Origin: a virus
Virus record (IMG/VR): IMGVR_UViG_3300050821_006235
Location: 1-64,000 of that record
Direction: 5' to 3' (one strand)
Length of the DNA: 64,000 bases
Position numbers and translations under genes: made by a program. The notes below the pieces were generated by a model that saw nothing but the letters and a program-made list of their open reading frames with translations, was not told the DNA's origin and did no database searches. Each line of letters opens with the position of its first letter. Position 1 is the first letter of the stretch. This document shows, piece by piece, positions 57,101 through 64,000 of this stretch.

Positions 57101-57246
57101 GCCTCCATGCCCTTGGACTGGGCGGCTACGGCGTCGATCGTGGCTGCGAGACGCTCCAACGCGGCGATCTCAAGGTCGATCCCGGCGACCGCACCGGCGG
57201 AGTCCACGAGGAACTGCTGCGTAGCCGGCGGCAAGAGTTCCGCCAT
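54103..57246 (-). CDS. Tail tape measure protein
   Basis: 1047 aa, ATG at 57246. N-terminal coiled coil, then the phage tail measure core (KYQSQIVKLGTSAGE, VMRDFNVQPAEAARVMNTMT). A central hydrophobic part is followed by about five 18-residue Trp-rich repeats (AGALWLWHAMEAVWHGIS) near residues 665-765, and a Trp/Pro C-terminal half. It sets tail length and aids DNA entry. Length fits a siphovirus tail of moderate size. Confidence 0.93.
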   Translation of the reverse strand: MAELLPPATQQFLVDSAGAVAGIDLEIAALERLAATIDAVAAQSKGMEASLAAASGGAAIGGAGVDAGAAAAAQTALGDAEKMAADAAKLEAEMAADLAVQQNLVKDASLASADAQRVLGDTMGKTAVAERLLAAEQTTAVSKASGAEAAAGRQSAALGKVGSAINKLGKDTLIGAAAFAVYGVDSAAKYQSQIVKLGTSAGETGSVIGGKLTGNLKTASDEILKMSVDTGTATTQLTAGMYMVESSGYGIAKGAYHGADGLNVLKVAAQGARAEQAPLADVTNALTTVMRDFNVQPAEAARVMNTMTVAVGRGKMTMADFAAAIGTVSPIAQKAGITFGELSGAMATLTQHGATAHGAVDDLTAVIRGMSIHNLQAVKEMDRLGLSSTVLEHDLGKNGLMGTFSMLTAAIASHTKGGYILVDTLNKSKTAANDANVAFKALPPDIQKLASEVKSGSITWADYAKAAKALGPVSSNLGLQWATMQKRASGFSDLLKSGSPITQSYATAMTKMLGSTNAYRAAMQLLNGNLPETTANIAATSAAWNKGGTAVKGFADVQQTLSFKIDQLKSAFHAVAITVGNVLIPPLMTAMNWMSKHEGVVKALAIAVGVVLVAAVAAYTISMISAAAATIAATWPILAIIAGVALLVVGVMYAWNHFKGFRDAMIATWHALAAGGIWLWHAMEAVWRGIVAGALWLWHAMEAVWHGISAGAMWLWHAMEAVWRGIMAAWHAVVAVAMWLWHAIEAVWHGIAAAATWCWNFVKPLFNLWLAVMKLLGAVIVTAYRQLIEPAFKGIGAIVSWAYHSVIKPTFDAIVTASKFVGAVAMWLWNNAIKPAFDWIVGGYRMLAGIIMWWWHTIVEPAAHAVGAVFSWLWKNAIKPAFDGIGSAISGTWDFIHTIFNDLVKAAQWVGDKISSIFGGIGHMINGVTGGVSSITHMLGFAEGGPVPGQDGAPIAAILHGGEYVLSREMIANITSPGGGTGVDAFTTTPVTRASGGGGGGNTVVVVHVHNQGSVLAQRDLERGIQEAVLRMNLRNSNNRYSLPVGR

Positions 57247-57321
57247 GGCGCACCCCCGCCCCGTGAGAATCTGTCAGCGGATCGGCGTACCGTTCACGCG
57301 GCGCAGGCCGATACTCCGGGC

Positions 57322-57804
57322 ATGGAAGCAAAAGGGCGCAACGGGCAGATCGACTTCGATGGCCAGTGGGTCACCATCACCCGGCGCGGTTTCGTCGCCA
57401 GGGCGACCGTGGGTAAGGGCGACAAACGAATCCACGTGTCGTCGCTCGGCGCGGTCGGCTGGAAACCGGCCGGGCCGATCGTGAACGGGTTCATCACGTT
57501 CTCGGTGCCGGGCAGCACCGCGGTCCGGTCCCGGTCCGGAAACCGAACCAACCAGCATGTCCGTGACGAGAACTCGGTGCTGTTCACCTGGCAGCAGCGG
57601 AAGGCGTTCGAGGACATCCGGGCCGCCATCGAGCAGGCGCTGCACGCCTCCCGGACCGGGCAGGCAGCGCCAGCCCCGCCGCCGCCCGTTGCGCCGGCCG
57701 ACGCGCGCGCCCAGTTGCAGCAGCTCCAGGGGCTGCACGCGCAAGGGCTGATCAGCGACGCCGAGTACCAGGCGAAGCGTGCCGAGGTGCTGCGCCGCAT
57801 CTGA
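57322..57804 (+). CDS. DUF4429/SHOCT protein, moron
   Basis: 160 aa, ATG at 57322, on the opposite strand within the leftward tail operon. N-terminal DUF4429-like beta part (IDFDGQWVTITRRGFVARAT), and a C-terminal SHOCT domain (QLQQLQGLHAQGLISDAEYQ, KRAEVL). Not needed for tail assembly by its orientation, so probably expressed from its own promoter in the lysogen. Function unknown. Confidence 0.85.
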   Translation: MEAKGRNGQIDFDGQWVTITRRGFVARATVGKGDKRIHVSSLGAVGWKPAGPIVNGFITFSVPGSTAVRSRSGNRTNQHVRDENSVLFTWQQRKAFEDIRAAIEQALHASRTGQAAPAPPPPVAPADARAQLQQLQGLHAQGLISDAEYQAKRAEVLRRI

Positions 57805-57807
57805 CGG

Positions 57808-58248
57808 TCAGATGCCGAGCGCAGCGGTCCACGCCTTCGCGGCCACAGCGGTGAGCGTTCCGGACGACGCGAGTTTCTCCGTCGCAGGCCGCAGGTACGG
57901 TCTGGCCGGGAGGACGGAACCCCGCCCGGCCGTGCCTCCGAGCTCCTGGATCCGCGCGTAGATGACGGTGCCGCCGACCGTCGCCAAATACCGTGCCGGC
58001 CCTGCTGAGATGGCCGGGGTCGCGACGATGGAACGGCGCAACGTCCCCGTGACGAGCGATGGAGGATCGCCGGGCCGTGACGGTGTGGGTGTACCCGCCG
58101 GGTGGGAGGTGCGGGTCAGCTCCAGTTGGGTGGCTTTGAGTGCGGTCAGCGACATGGCGGTGACCGCCGCACGCGGAGCCACCGTTGCGGCGCGGGCACG
58201 GATCACCTTCAGCCGTGCGACGACATCGACGGCGGCGTTCGCGGACAT
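57808..58248 (-). CDS. HK97 gp10-like protein
   Basis: 146 aa, ATG at 58248. Order helix (VVARLKVIRARAATVAPRA), GTLRRSIVA, GTVIYARIQELGG and RPYLRPAT matches the HK97-gp10-like neck or tail-completion family. It lies after the chaperone genes rather than before the tail tube gene, an unusual order. Confidence 0.8.
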   Translation of the reverse strand: MSANAAVDVVARLKVIRARAATVAPRAAVTAMSLTALKATQLELTRTSHPAGTPTPSRPGDPPSLVTGTLRRSIVATPAISAGPARYLATVGGTVIYARIQELGGTAGRGSVLPARPYLRPATEKLASSGTLTAVAAKAWTAALGI

Positions 58249-58251
58249 CGC

Positions 58252-58865
58252 TCACCACCCTCCGTTGAAGCGTGGCCCGTCCTGCTCGGTCTGCTTAGAC
58301 GACTGCGCGGCTTTGCGTTTCTCCTCGGCCACGTAGTCGTGTGCGGCGGCCAAACCGGGAGCCCACCGGACGAATTCGAGCGGTTGCTCATCGACCACGG
58401 TCGGCGGCATGTTCCACCGCTCAGCGAAGGACAGGTACCAGGCCGTCTCGGTGACTTCGTCTACAGGGATGTCTCCGAGGTAGGCGGCGTCTCCGCTGAG
58501 GATCCATCGGACGAGCCTGCCGCGCTCGTCTTCGACGATTTTCCCGACTTCTCGATCTTTTCGATGAGCGGTTCGATCGCCTCCAGCATCGGGTCGAGGT
58601 AGTCGAGGTCGAGCCGTTCCAGCACCGGCTCGGCGATGTCGGGGGGTTCGGCGAGGGGGATCGGGTAGTCGGTGAGCGACCAGGAGGTGATGAGGCGGCG
58701 CAGGACGGCGTACCGCTGGCACTCCTGGAGGTCCCCGGCGATCTCCTGGAAACCTCCCTCGGTGTTGACCTTGAACTTGATGGCGCCCTTGAAGGCCTTC
58801 CGGTCGCCACCCTTGACGTTTTCCCGAAGTTCGGCCCAATCGCCGTTGGGAAGCGTTACGCGCAC
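58252..58865 (-). CDS. Tail assembly chaperone, -1 frameshifted GT-like form
   Basis: The first 109 codons are shared with the short form (58865 to 58539); after a -1 slip at GGA-AAA the new frame reads IVEDERGRLVRWILSGDAAY and runs 95 residues to a stop at 58252, about 204 aa in all. The new end has an acidic helix (GDIPVDEVTETAWYL) and a basic tail. Lambda GT is the model. Confidence 0.75.
58461..58865 (-). CDS. Tail assembly chaperone, unshifted form
   Basis: 134 aa, from 58865. Beta start (MRVTLPNGDWAELRENVKGG), a helical middle and a Ser/Thr-rich end. The gene lies between the tail tube and the tape-measure genes, as the lambda G gene does. A slippery GGGAAAA near its end (58539-58545) makes the fused form. 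Confidence 0.8.
   Translation of the reverse strand: MRVTLPNGDWAELRENVKGGDRKAFKGAIKFKVNTEGGFQEIAGDLQECQRYAVLRRLITSWSLTDYPIPLAEPPDIAEPVLERLDLDYLDPMLEAIEPLIEKIEKSGKSSKTSAAGSSDGSSAETPPTSETSL
58539..58545 (-). promoter_or_regulatory. Programmed -1 frameshift site GGGAAAA
   Basis: On the minus strand the 0-frame codons read tcG-GGA-AAA-tcg, i.e. the X-XXY-YYZ heptamer GGGAAAA. Slipping back by one lets the frame continue 95 codons to 58252. The site lies 26 codons before the short-form stop. Confidence 0.75.
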
Positions 58866-58877
58866 AAGCGCCTACTT

Positions 58878-60110
58878 TCAGTAAGAAGGTACGGAGTTCA
58901 CGACAGTGATCTTGCAGGGGGAGAACGAGCCGGAGTTGCCCACGTTGGTCGTGTTGGCCATGAGCTTCGCTGTGGTGTCGTAGCCGAACGTCTCCTTGCC
59001 GTCGTTCAACTTGCTGGTGTCGTACGCCGTGACCTGCGCGTCCACCGTGATGCTGGTGCTGTTGGGCCCGGTCGCGATGAACTGGGTTTGCGGCTGGGTG
59101 TTGTTCAGCAGGTTCAACAACGGCGTCTCCGACGGTGCCGACTCGAACGTCAGCTTCAGGCTGGCCGCGAACCCTCCCCTGGCGATCACGTACGGGTTCT
59201 GGACGCCTTGCACCGTCCACACCGGCGCGATCTTGCGGGCCAAGGTGATCGCCCAGTCGCTCACGTACAGCACCTTCGTGCCGCCACTCGCCGGACCTCC
59301 GATACCGACCGCACCGTTCCAGCCCGCCTGCGCGGGCTGCGTCGACGCCGTGAACACCGGGGTCGTCGCGGCGATCGACGACAGCCACCCCTGCCCCTTG
59401 GCCTGCCAGGTGAGGAACTGCTGGGCGTTCGCGGTCAGGACCACTTCCGACACGCACGCGGACGCGTACTGCCGGGCGAACGTGCTTGCGGGCATGCCGG
59501 AGATGTCCGTCAGGGTGTGGGTCGGCGGTTGCGCACCGTTCGCGGCACTGTTCAAGAGGCTGAACACGTGCGTGTAGTTGCCGTTGCCCGCGACCGTGTT
59601 GGTCACCGCGACCCCGGTCAGGTGGGTCAGGCGGATCGGTGTTGCCGCCGTCAACGTGATCGTGTTCGTTGCGACACTGAGAACCTGCACGATCTCGGCG
59701 TTCGAACCGGTATCCACCTGGATCCACTGGTTCGCGGCGAACCCTGTCCCGGCGACCACCGGGACCGTGAACGTACCGATCGCGAGAGGGCTGGACAGCG
59801 TCGAGTTCGGGGTCGTCGCGACACCGGTCGACGTGTAGTCGCCCAGGCAGTTGAGCAAGAAGTGACCGAGCGTGTCCGCGTATACCGGCCCCTGAATGTC
59901 CCAGTCGGTGACGTAGGTGCCAGCCGTGTAGCCGAACTCTTCGGCCATGGACTGACGCCACGACTTATCAATCAGCGGATTAATCTTGTCTTCGACCGTG
60001 AACTTCTCGGCCGGGACACCGATCGTCGGCATCACCGGGGTGCCGACCGCCCCGGCCGCCTCCTTGCCGAGGGCGATACCTCTGCGTGTTACTGGGAAGA
60101 CAGCGACCAT
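58878..60110 (-). CDS. Major tail tube protein
   Basis: 410 aa, ATG at 60110. A Thr/Ser/Val-rich beta protein with a small Ig-like insert (AIGTFTVPVVAGTGFAANQW). The C-terminal part (LKLTFESAPSETPLL, ITVDAQVTAYD) fits long tail tube proteins of actinophages. It lies right before the chaperone genes. Confidence 0.85.
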   Translation of the reverse strand: MVAVFPVTRRGIALGKEAAGAVGTPVMPTIGVPAEKFTVEDKINPLIDKSWRQSMAEEFGYTAGTYVTDWDIQGPVYADTLGHFLLNCLGDYTSTGVATTPNSTLSSPLAIGTFTVPVVAGTGFAANQWIQVDTGSNAEIVQVLSVATNTITLTAATPIRLTHLTGVAVTNTVAGNGNYTHVFSLLNSAANGAQPPTHTLTDISGMPASTFARQYASACVSEVVLTANAQQFLTWQAKGQGWLSSIAATTPVFTASTQPAQAGWNGAVGIGGPASGGTKVLYVSDWAITLARKIAPVWTVQGVQNPYVIARGGFAASLKLTFESAPSETPLLNLLNNTQPQTQFIATGPNSTSITVDAQVTAYDTSKLNDGKETFGYDTTAKLMANTTNVGNSGSFSPCKITVVNSVPSY

Positions 60111-60376
60111 CAGACAGTCACCGCCTTCGAAGCCTTAGCGGCCTTCTCGATGACCGGCGTGGGCGGTGTCTCGGCGCTGGCCGGGATCCATGACCCGTCG
60201 CCCGGAATGTCCGGCAACGGCTCACCGCCGTGGTCGGCTCCCCCGGCCTTACGGATCTGCACGGGGTCCATGCCGGGGACGCCGATCAGGGTGGTGGTGG
60301 TGCCGTCCGGGGCGACCGCGAGGTACGCGGAGTAGATCCGCTCCTCGGCCTCGGTGTACGCGTAAAGGTCCTGCAC
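60110..60376 (-). CDS. Small late protein
   Basis: 88 aa, ATG at 60376, its stop overlapping the tube start. Acidic, with a Pro-rich C-terminal half. Between tail terminator and tail tube. Function unknown. Confidence 0.65.
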   Translation of the reverse strand: MQDLYAYTEAEERIYSAYLAVAPDGTTTTLIGVPGMDPVQIRKAGGADHGGEPLPDIPGDGSWIPASAETPPTPVIEKAAKASKAVTV

Positions 60377-60426
60377 ACGGCCTCTTTCTGCCGCGCGAAG
60401 GCGACCGGTCGGAACTGCACGAGAAA

Positions 60427-60477
60427 GGCGCCCATGCGGCGCCGGGCATGCGAAAGGCCCGCACCTCAGCGCGGGCC
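60427..60477 (-). terminator. Two short stems between late genes
   Basis: GGCGCC (60427-60432) pairs with a second GGCGCC at about 60438-60443, and GGCCCGC (60456-60462) with GCGGGCC (60471-60477). They fill the gap between 60376 and 60489. They may lower or tune transcription into the tail tube gene. Confidence 0.5.
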
Positions 60478-60488
60478 GGGAAGAGGCT

Positions 60489-60992
60489 CTAGGCCTGGAT
60501 CAGTTCCAGGAATGGCACGATGATCAGGGCGTCAAAACGCTGCCACCTCTGGTCGGAGACGGTCGCGACACCGAGCGCCTGCCACGACATGTCCTCACCG
60601 ACACCCACCAGGTTGCAGACGAGCCCCGAGTTCGGGTCGACGACCGTCGCCGGGTCCGGGGACGTCCGCAGCTTGTTCATGACCGCGTCGACCACGGACG
60701 GGAACGCGTCCGCGAGGTACGGGTCGTCGGAGGAGTTGAACCAGGTCAAGAACACGTCCATGTCCGGGCGGACTTCTTTCCACCCGGCCGCAGTCCCCGG
60801 CCCTGTGTTACGCGGCATCGTCTGCCGGCGTTCGTGACCGGCGTTCGGCCAGATGTAGCAGGCGGGTTGCGGGCCTTCGTTCGGGTCCGGGGGGGCGATG
60901 AACGCCTCCAACGGGCCGACGTTCGCGGGCCCGGGGACGATGAGCCCGTTGAGTTGCTGGTGAATCCAGTTCTGCACGGTGACCAGAGGCAT
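60489..60992 (-). CDS. Tail terminator-like protein
   Basis: 167 aa, ATG at 60992. Starts with a helix (TVQNWIHQQLNGLIVP), central beta with Trp-rich core (DMDVFLTWFNSSDD), ends in RFDALIIVPFLELIQ. Position between connector and tail tube genes fits a tail terminator. Confidence 0.7.
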   Translation of the reverse strand: MPLVTVQNWIHQQLNGLIVPGPANVGPLEAFIAPPDPNEGPQPACYIWPNAGHERRQTMPRNTGPGTAAGWKEVRPDMDVFLTWFNSSDDPYLADAFPSVVDAVMNKLRTSPDPATVVDPNSGLVCNLVGVGEDMSWQALGVATVSDQRWQRFDALIIVPFLELIQA

Positions 60993-60995
60993 CGG

Positions 60996-61943
60996 TCACC
61001 ACTTCCGCTGGAACGGATTCAGCATGAGTTCGGCCTCTGAGGCGAGTTCCTCCGGCGCCTTGCTGCCCGCCGATGATCCGCCACCGGTCGAATGGATCGT
61101 GGTGGACGTCGCACCCCTCGTCAGAGCCTGAGACCCGGCGAACAAAGCGGTCGCCCACCGGATCTGCGCGGGCATCGTCGTCACCATCACCCCGGCGTTG
61201 TGCGGGTAGCCGAGCGGCGCCGACAGGGTGAGGGTGCCGGGACCCGACACCACGGACGCGGCCGTCACCGTCACGGCCTCCTGAAGGCCACCGTCGTACA
61301 CCACCCCGACCGCGCCCGGTTGCCCGACCGCGACGGGGGCCCACCCGGTGCAGTCATCCACCGCCAAGGTGGTCGCGCCAGAGGCGGCCTGCGCGGTCAA
61401 AGACGTGTGCGGCCACCCGTTGGTGTACGACACCTGGATGCGGTACCCGTTGCGCCCTTCACGCCACGACACCCAGTTCGGGGCGATCAGGATGGCCTGC
61501 CCGCCCTCCCCCGAATCGGCCGGCGAGCTGGTGCCGAACATGCCGATGACGGGGATCGCGGGCTCGTATTGGCCGGGCGTGACGGTGGTCCAGGCGCGGG
61601 GGAAGCTCCGCGCCGGGGACACCTGCACGGACGTGACCTGTAGGACCGGGCCGCGCCGCAGCACACACGTCGTGACCTTGGTGTGGGTGTCGACACCGAC
61701 CCTGGCACCGCCGGGGCCGGTCAACGACTCGGTGTTGAGGGTTGCCCGCAAAGGCTGGTTGCAGTACCCGTCGATCAGGCCGGACGCCTTCTGGCAGATG
61801 TCGACCAGGACGGCGTTCAGGTCCTGCGGCGAGGAACCCGTACGCGGAACCAGCGAAGACCAACTTACGCCGATCGGTTCACGAATCAGCAGATCAGGCG
61901 TGAGGTAAGGGGTCCCGGGACCCATCACTGTCGGGGATGGCAT
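60996..61943 (-). CDS. Head-tail connector protein
   Basis: 315 aa, ATG at 61943. LVDICQKASGLIDGYCNQPL near residue 45 and YRIQVSYTNGWPH are typical for the phage connector (gp6/gp7-type) fold. A beta-rich insert follows. Located between capsid-side genes and the tail terminator. Confidence 0.8.
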   Translation of the reverse strand: MPSPTVMGPGTPYLTPDLLIREPIGVSWSSLVPRTGSSPQDLNAVLVDICQKASGLIDGYCNQPLRATLNTESLTGPGGARVGVDTHTKVTTCVLRRGPVLQVTSVQVSPARSFPRAWTTVTPGQYEPAIPVIGMFGTSSPADSGEGGQAILIAPNWVSWREGRNGYRIQVSYTNGWPHTSLTAQAASGATTLAVDDCTGWAPVAVGQPGAVGVVYDGGLQEAVTVTAASVVSGPGTLTLSAPLGYPHNAGVMVTTMPAQIRWATALFAGSQALTRGATSTTIHSTGGGSSAGSKAPEELASEAELMLNPFQRKW

Positions 61944-61975
61944 TGGGCATCACCCCCTCGTCTGACGGTTCCTGG

Positions 61976-62170
61976 TCACCGCACCGTCATCACGGTGATC
62001 TTGTTGGTGCGCGCGCACTTTCGGCACAGATGCCGTTCACCGTCCGGATCCCATGCGGCGTGCCTGCCGCACAGGGCCGTCTGGCACAGGTCGCAGGATC
62101 CGACCAGAGCGACCGGTCCGCCACCGCGGCGAACTCCCCCGCACCGCCCGCAGGCGTGGCCGCGTTTCAT
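61976..62170 (-). CDS. Small zinc-ribbon late protein
   Basis: 64 aa, ATG at 62170 overlapping the previous stop (ATGA). CGRC, CDLC and CRKC with two further Cys/His in between give two zinc sites. Basic. Function unknown. Confidence 0.7.
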   Translation of the reverse strand: MKRGHACGRCGGVRRGGGPVALVGSCDLCQTALCGRHAAWDPDGERHLCRKCARTNKITVMTVR

Positions 62171-62499
62171 CCCGCAGGGTCGGCCTTCGCGGACCGCTTG
62201 GTGGTCGCCCGCTTCGCGACCTGGGGGTCGGGCGGGGTGACGGCCTGCGCGGCGTTCACGAGCTGCTGCACAGCGTCCATCAGCGTCGCCGGGTCACGGC
62301 GCCGCTCCATCTCCTCCGCCATCAGCCGGGCCTGCCGTTCGATGTCGGTCTCCCACAGCGGCTTACCGCGGAAGTGGAAGGAGTACAGCTTGTTGCTGAG
62401 TTCGTCGGGGAAGTCGAAGCCGCCCTGCTCGTCGGCGTCGAAGTGTCCGTACTCGGGGTCATCGACCCCGCTCGCGTCCGAGCGCGTATACAGGCGCAT
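62167..62499 (-). CDS. Unknown late protein
   Basis: 110 aa, ATG at 62499. Acidic start (GVDDPEYGHFDADEQGGFDF), then a helical charged middle and a basic end. Lies directly beyond the double-HNH gene. May be a head-side accessory. Confidence 0.65.
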   Translation of the reverse strand: MRLYTRSDASGVDDPEYGHFDADEQGGFDFPDELSNKLYSFHFRGKPLWETDIERQARLMAEEMERRRDPATLMDAVQQLVNAAQAVTPPDPQVAKRATTKRSAKADPAG

Positions 62500-62536
62500 G
62501 CCTGCTCTCCCTGGGTGAGGGTTGGGGGGAATGTGA

Positions 62537-62565
62537 AAGGCCGAGAGCGGGATGCTCTCGGCCTT
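62537..62565 (-). terminator. 12-bp hairpin after the double-HNH gene
   Basis: 62537-62548 (AAGGCCGAGAGC) pairs perfectly with 62554-62565, loop GGGAT. It lies 19 nt beyond the HNH stop in the leftward direction, so the HNH unit may carry its own terminator. Confidence 0.7.
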
Positions 62566-62583
62566 CGGGGTGGGGCTTTTCGG

Positions 62584-63564
62584 TCAGCGGCGGACCTTGC
62601 GGAGCGCCAGGTTCTGAGAACGGGTCAGGGCTTGCAGGTGGGCCGGGTTGACGCAGCGACGGACGTGACAGGTGTGATGCACGTCTAGGCCCACGGGCAG
62701 CGGCCCGGAAGCCAACTCGTAGGAATAACGGTGAGCCTGGACCTGAACCCCGGTGTAGGCCGTGAACTGGCCATAGCCCGTCCCAGGATTGACCGCCGCA
62801 GTCCACAGCCAGCAAGAGTCGGTCTTGTCGACCTTCTCCCAGAACCGCTGCTCGGGCGTCCGCTGCCTCGGTCGCTCGACGCTCGGATCTCTGAGCCACT
62901 TGCGATAACACGGACGGCAGAGCGTTCGCTTGAAGAGGGGCCGATCGCCACTGCACTCGGTGCAGTGGGTCGGCTTCTCGATTTTCGGCTTCACCGGAAC
63001 GACCTCGGGGGCGTACCCCCAGAAGGCGCCCTGATTGCCGCGCCGGATGTTCTCGCGCGGCGTTACGGGCTCCAGGTGCTCCGGCCTGACGCAACTGCGC
63101 CGACGGCACAGGTGGTCGAGGTGGAGACCCTTCGATATCAGACCCACCAAGTACTGGTAGGCGATCCGATGAACGAGTTGCGTCCCTTTGCCGCCGAATA
63201 CACCGTAGCCGGTGACCGGGTGCTTGCATCCGGTCCAAACCCAGCAGGGGCCCAGTGACTGGCGCTCCTCGGGGAGGGGGCCGTCCTTGTCGACTTGCGC
63301 CCAGAAGCGTCGAGCGCGCGGGTCAGTGACCTCGCCGTGCTTCTCGACTCGGCGCACGTGCATCTCGCACATGCCGCGCCGCTTCGGGGTCCGGTCACAT
63401 TCCTCAACCGAACACCTCTCGCCCTGCTCGGCGTAGCGGCGCGTCTCATGTAGGGGGTCGCCGTATGTCCGCCAGCGTGCGTAATGCGTCGAGCACCAGC
63501 CGCGTCCGAAGGCGTGCTTACCGCAGTCGGCAATCGAGCAGTCCACATCTGAGTTGACCGTCAC
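62584..63564 (-). CDS. Double HNH endonuclease
   Basis: 326 aa, GTG at 63564. Two similar halves, each with a zinc start (CSIADCGKH; CTECSGDRP), a WVWTGCKHPVTGYGVF-type box, and an HNH core: LHLDHLCRRRSCVRPEHLE in the first and LDVHHTCHVRRCVNPAHLQ in the second. It lies between the capsid gene and 62499, probably a homing gene with an internal duplication. Confidence 0.85.
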   Translation of the reverse strand: MTVNSDVDCSIADCGKHAFGRGWCSTHYARWRTYGDPLHETRRYAEQGERCSVEECDRTPKRRGMCEMHVRRVEKHGEVTDPRARRFWAQVDKDGPLPEERQSLGPCWVWTGCKHPVTGYGVFGGKGTQLVHRIAYQYLVGLISKGLHLDHLCRRRSCVRPEHLEPVTPRENIRRGNQGAFWGYAPEVVPVKPKIEKPTHCTECSGDRPLFKRTLCRPCYRKWLRDPSVERPRQRTPEQRFWEKVDKTDSCWLWTAAVNPGTGYGQFTAYTGVQVQAHRYSYELASGPLPVGLDVHHTCHVRRCVNPAHLQALTRSQNLALRKVRR

Positions 63565-63573
63565 TCATGGCTC

Positions 63574-63606
63574 CTTTGTTGGAGTGGAGAGCCCACTCCA
63601 ACAAAG
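63574..63606 (-). promoter_or_regulatory. Perfect 14-bp hairpin at the double-HNH leader
   Basis: CTTTGTTGGAGTGG (63574-63587) pairs perfectly with 63593-63606 with loop AGAGC. In the leftward transcript its 3' arm ends in CAACAAAG, and the ribosome site AAGGAG begins there, just before the GTG at 63564. It may be a terminator for the capsid gene or a structure that hides the HNH ribosome site. Confidence 0.65.
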
Positions 63607-63657
63607 GTACCACAGAACAGCGGGTCGCATGCAGCCAAAACAGCGTAATGCTCCTGC

Positions 63658-64000
63658 TCAGCCCACGTTTTGAAGAACCGCCATGGCAACCGGGGCCTTA
63701 TTCACGAAGGCGCCCATTGACTTAATTTCGAATTCACGACGCGGGCCGCCGCCGGAGGTGTTGGCGATGCGGTTGATGCCGTAGTCGAACTGGGCGGTGT
63801 CACGCAGCGACCGGTACTCCAGCACGCTGGAGATGTTCGCCTGCGGGAACGGAACCCGGTCGGTGCGGGCCGCGATGGTGCCCGGGGGCAGCGACACGTG
63901 CACCTCGATGGGGACGGTCACACCACCCGCGGGCGCGTTCACGATCTCGCCGACCCGGCCACCAGCGACCACGCTGATACGGCCGGAAGCGTCGGTGTTC
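63658..64000 (-). CDS. Likely major capsid protein, C-terminal part
   Basis: Partial: the frame is open to the window edge (first codons NTDASGRISVVAGG), start missing. GGVTVPIEVHVSLPPGTIAA, NISSVLEYRSLRDTAQFDYG and the end PVAMAVLQNVG resemble the C-terminal part of actinophage major capsid proteins as I recall them. It is the first gene upstream of the connector region, which fits. Not certain. Confidence 0.6.
   Translation of the reverse strand, partial: NTDASGRISVVAGGRVGEIVNAPAGGVTVPIEVHVSLPPGTIAARTDRVPFPQANISSVLEYRSLRDTAQFDYGINRIANTSGGGPRREFEIKSMGAFVNKAPVAMAVLQNVG

Noticed and set aside
54367-57804. Very long rightward open frame (over 1100 codons) across the tape measure gene
   Set aside because: Arg/Gly/His-rich antisense shadow of the tape measure protein; only the last 160 codons (57322-57804) look real.
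1-64000. tRNA, rRNA or CRISPR array
   Set aside because: No tRNA-like T-loop with cloverleaf context, no rRNA and no evenly spaced repeats seen by eye; a tRNAscan run would settle tRNAs.
1-64000. Plasmid replication initiator or terminase/portal
   Set aside because: No RepSA/prim-pol-type protein and no terminase or portal motifs found; terminase and portal probably lie beyond the right edge.

Overview
This 64 kb window is high-GC actinobacterial DNA that looks like a temperate siphovirus, or an integrated prophage or phage-plasmid, from Streptomyces or a related Streptomyces/Streptosporangiales-type host. The host call rests on the strong GC bias, frequent GTG and TTG starts, a WhiB protein, DUF397/DUF5753 regulator pairs, DUF6221-like proteins and a DUF574-type methyltransferase. 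No ribosomal or metabolic housekeeping gene was seen, so nothing marks plain host chromosome.

Layout from left to right. (1) 1-7.3 kb: leftward early phage genes, including a large-serine-integrase recombination directionality factor (RDF), a RecB/Cas4-type PD-(D/E)XK nuclease, an HNH nuclease, an antirepressor and small DNA-binding proteins. Two divergent regulator pairs (4115/4416 and 7027/7493) have repeated operator-like sequences between them. (2) 7.5-10.9 kb: an XRE repressor, a membrane protein with a Pro/Thr-rich tail, and the large serine integrase. (3) 10.9-19.8 kb: a rightward array of about 28 small, often start/stop-overlapping genes with a DEDDh exonuclease and an HTH-SWIM protein, closed by a strong hairpin. 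(4) 19.9-34.9 kb: a leftward HicA-like pair and a GntR regulator, then a long rightward operon resembling the transfer module of Streptomyces conjugative plasmids and AICEs: HNH, WhiB, DUF2637/Spd-type membrane proteins, an FtsK/TraB-type translocase and a tyrosine recombinase. A cluster of four GACCCGGA octamers, the 8-mer I recall for TraB of pSVH1, lies inside the DUF2637 gene. (5) 35.2-45.4 kb: cargo-like genes, namely a methyltransferase, two WhiJ-like XRE-DUF5753/DUF397 pairs, a third DUF397 protein, a HATPase, a second GntR regulator, a phosphotransferase, and an operon with ParB-like and Phd-like proteins. (6) 46-64 kb: leftward phage late genes: partial capsid protein at the right edge, connector, tail terminator, tail tube, tail assembly chaperone with a -1 frameshift, tape measure, minor tail protein, and a lysis cassette with a GH25 endolysin. 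HNH endonuclease genes and a DUF4429/SHOCT moron are inserted among them.

How it may work together (inference): the serine integrase and RDF would control integration and excision, the repressors and antirepressor the lysis-lysogeny choice, and the right arm makes the virion. The TraB/Spd module could give a second, conjugation-like way to spread through mycelium. Together with the host-development-type regulators (WhiB, WhiJ/DUF397) this makes the window look like a phage-AICE composite. Terminase and portal are not in the window and no rep gene was recognised.
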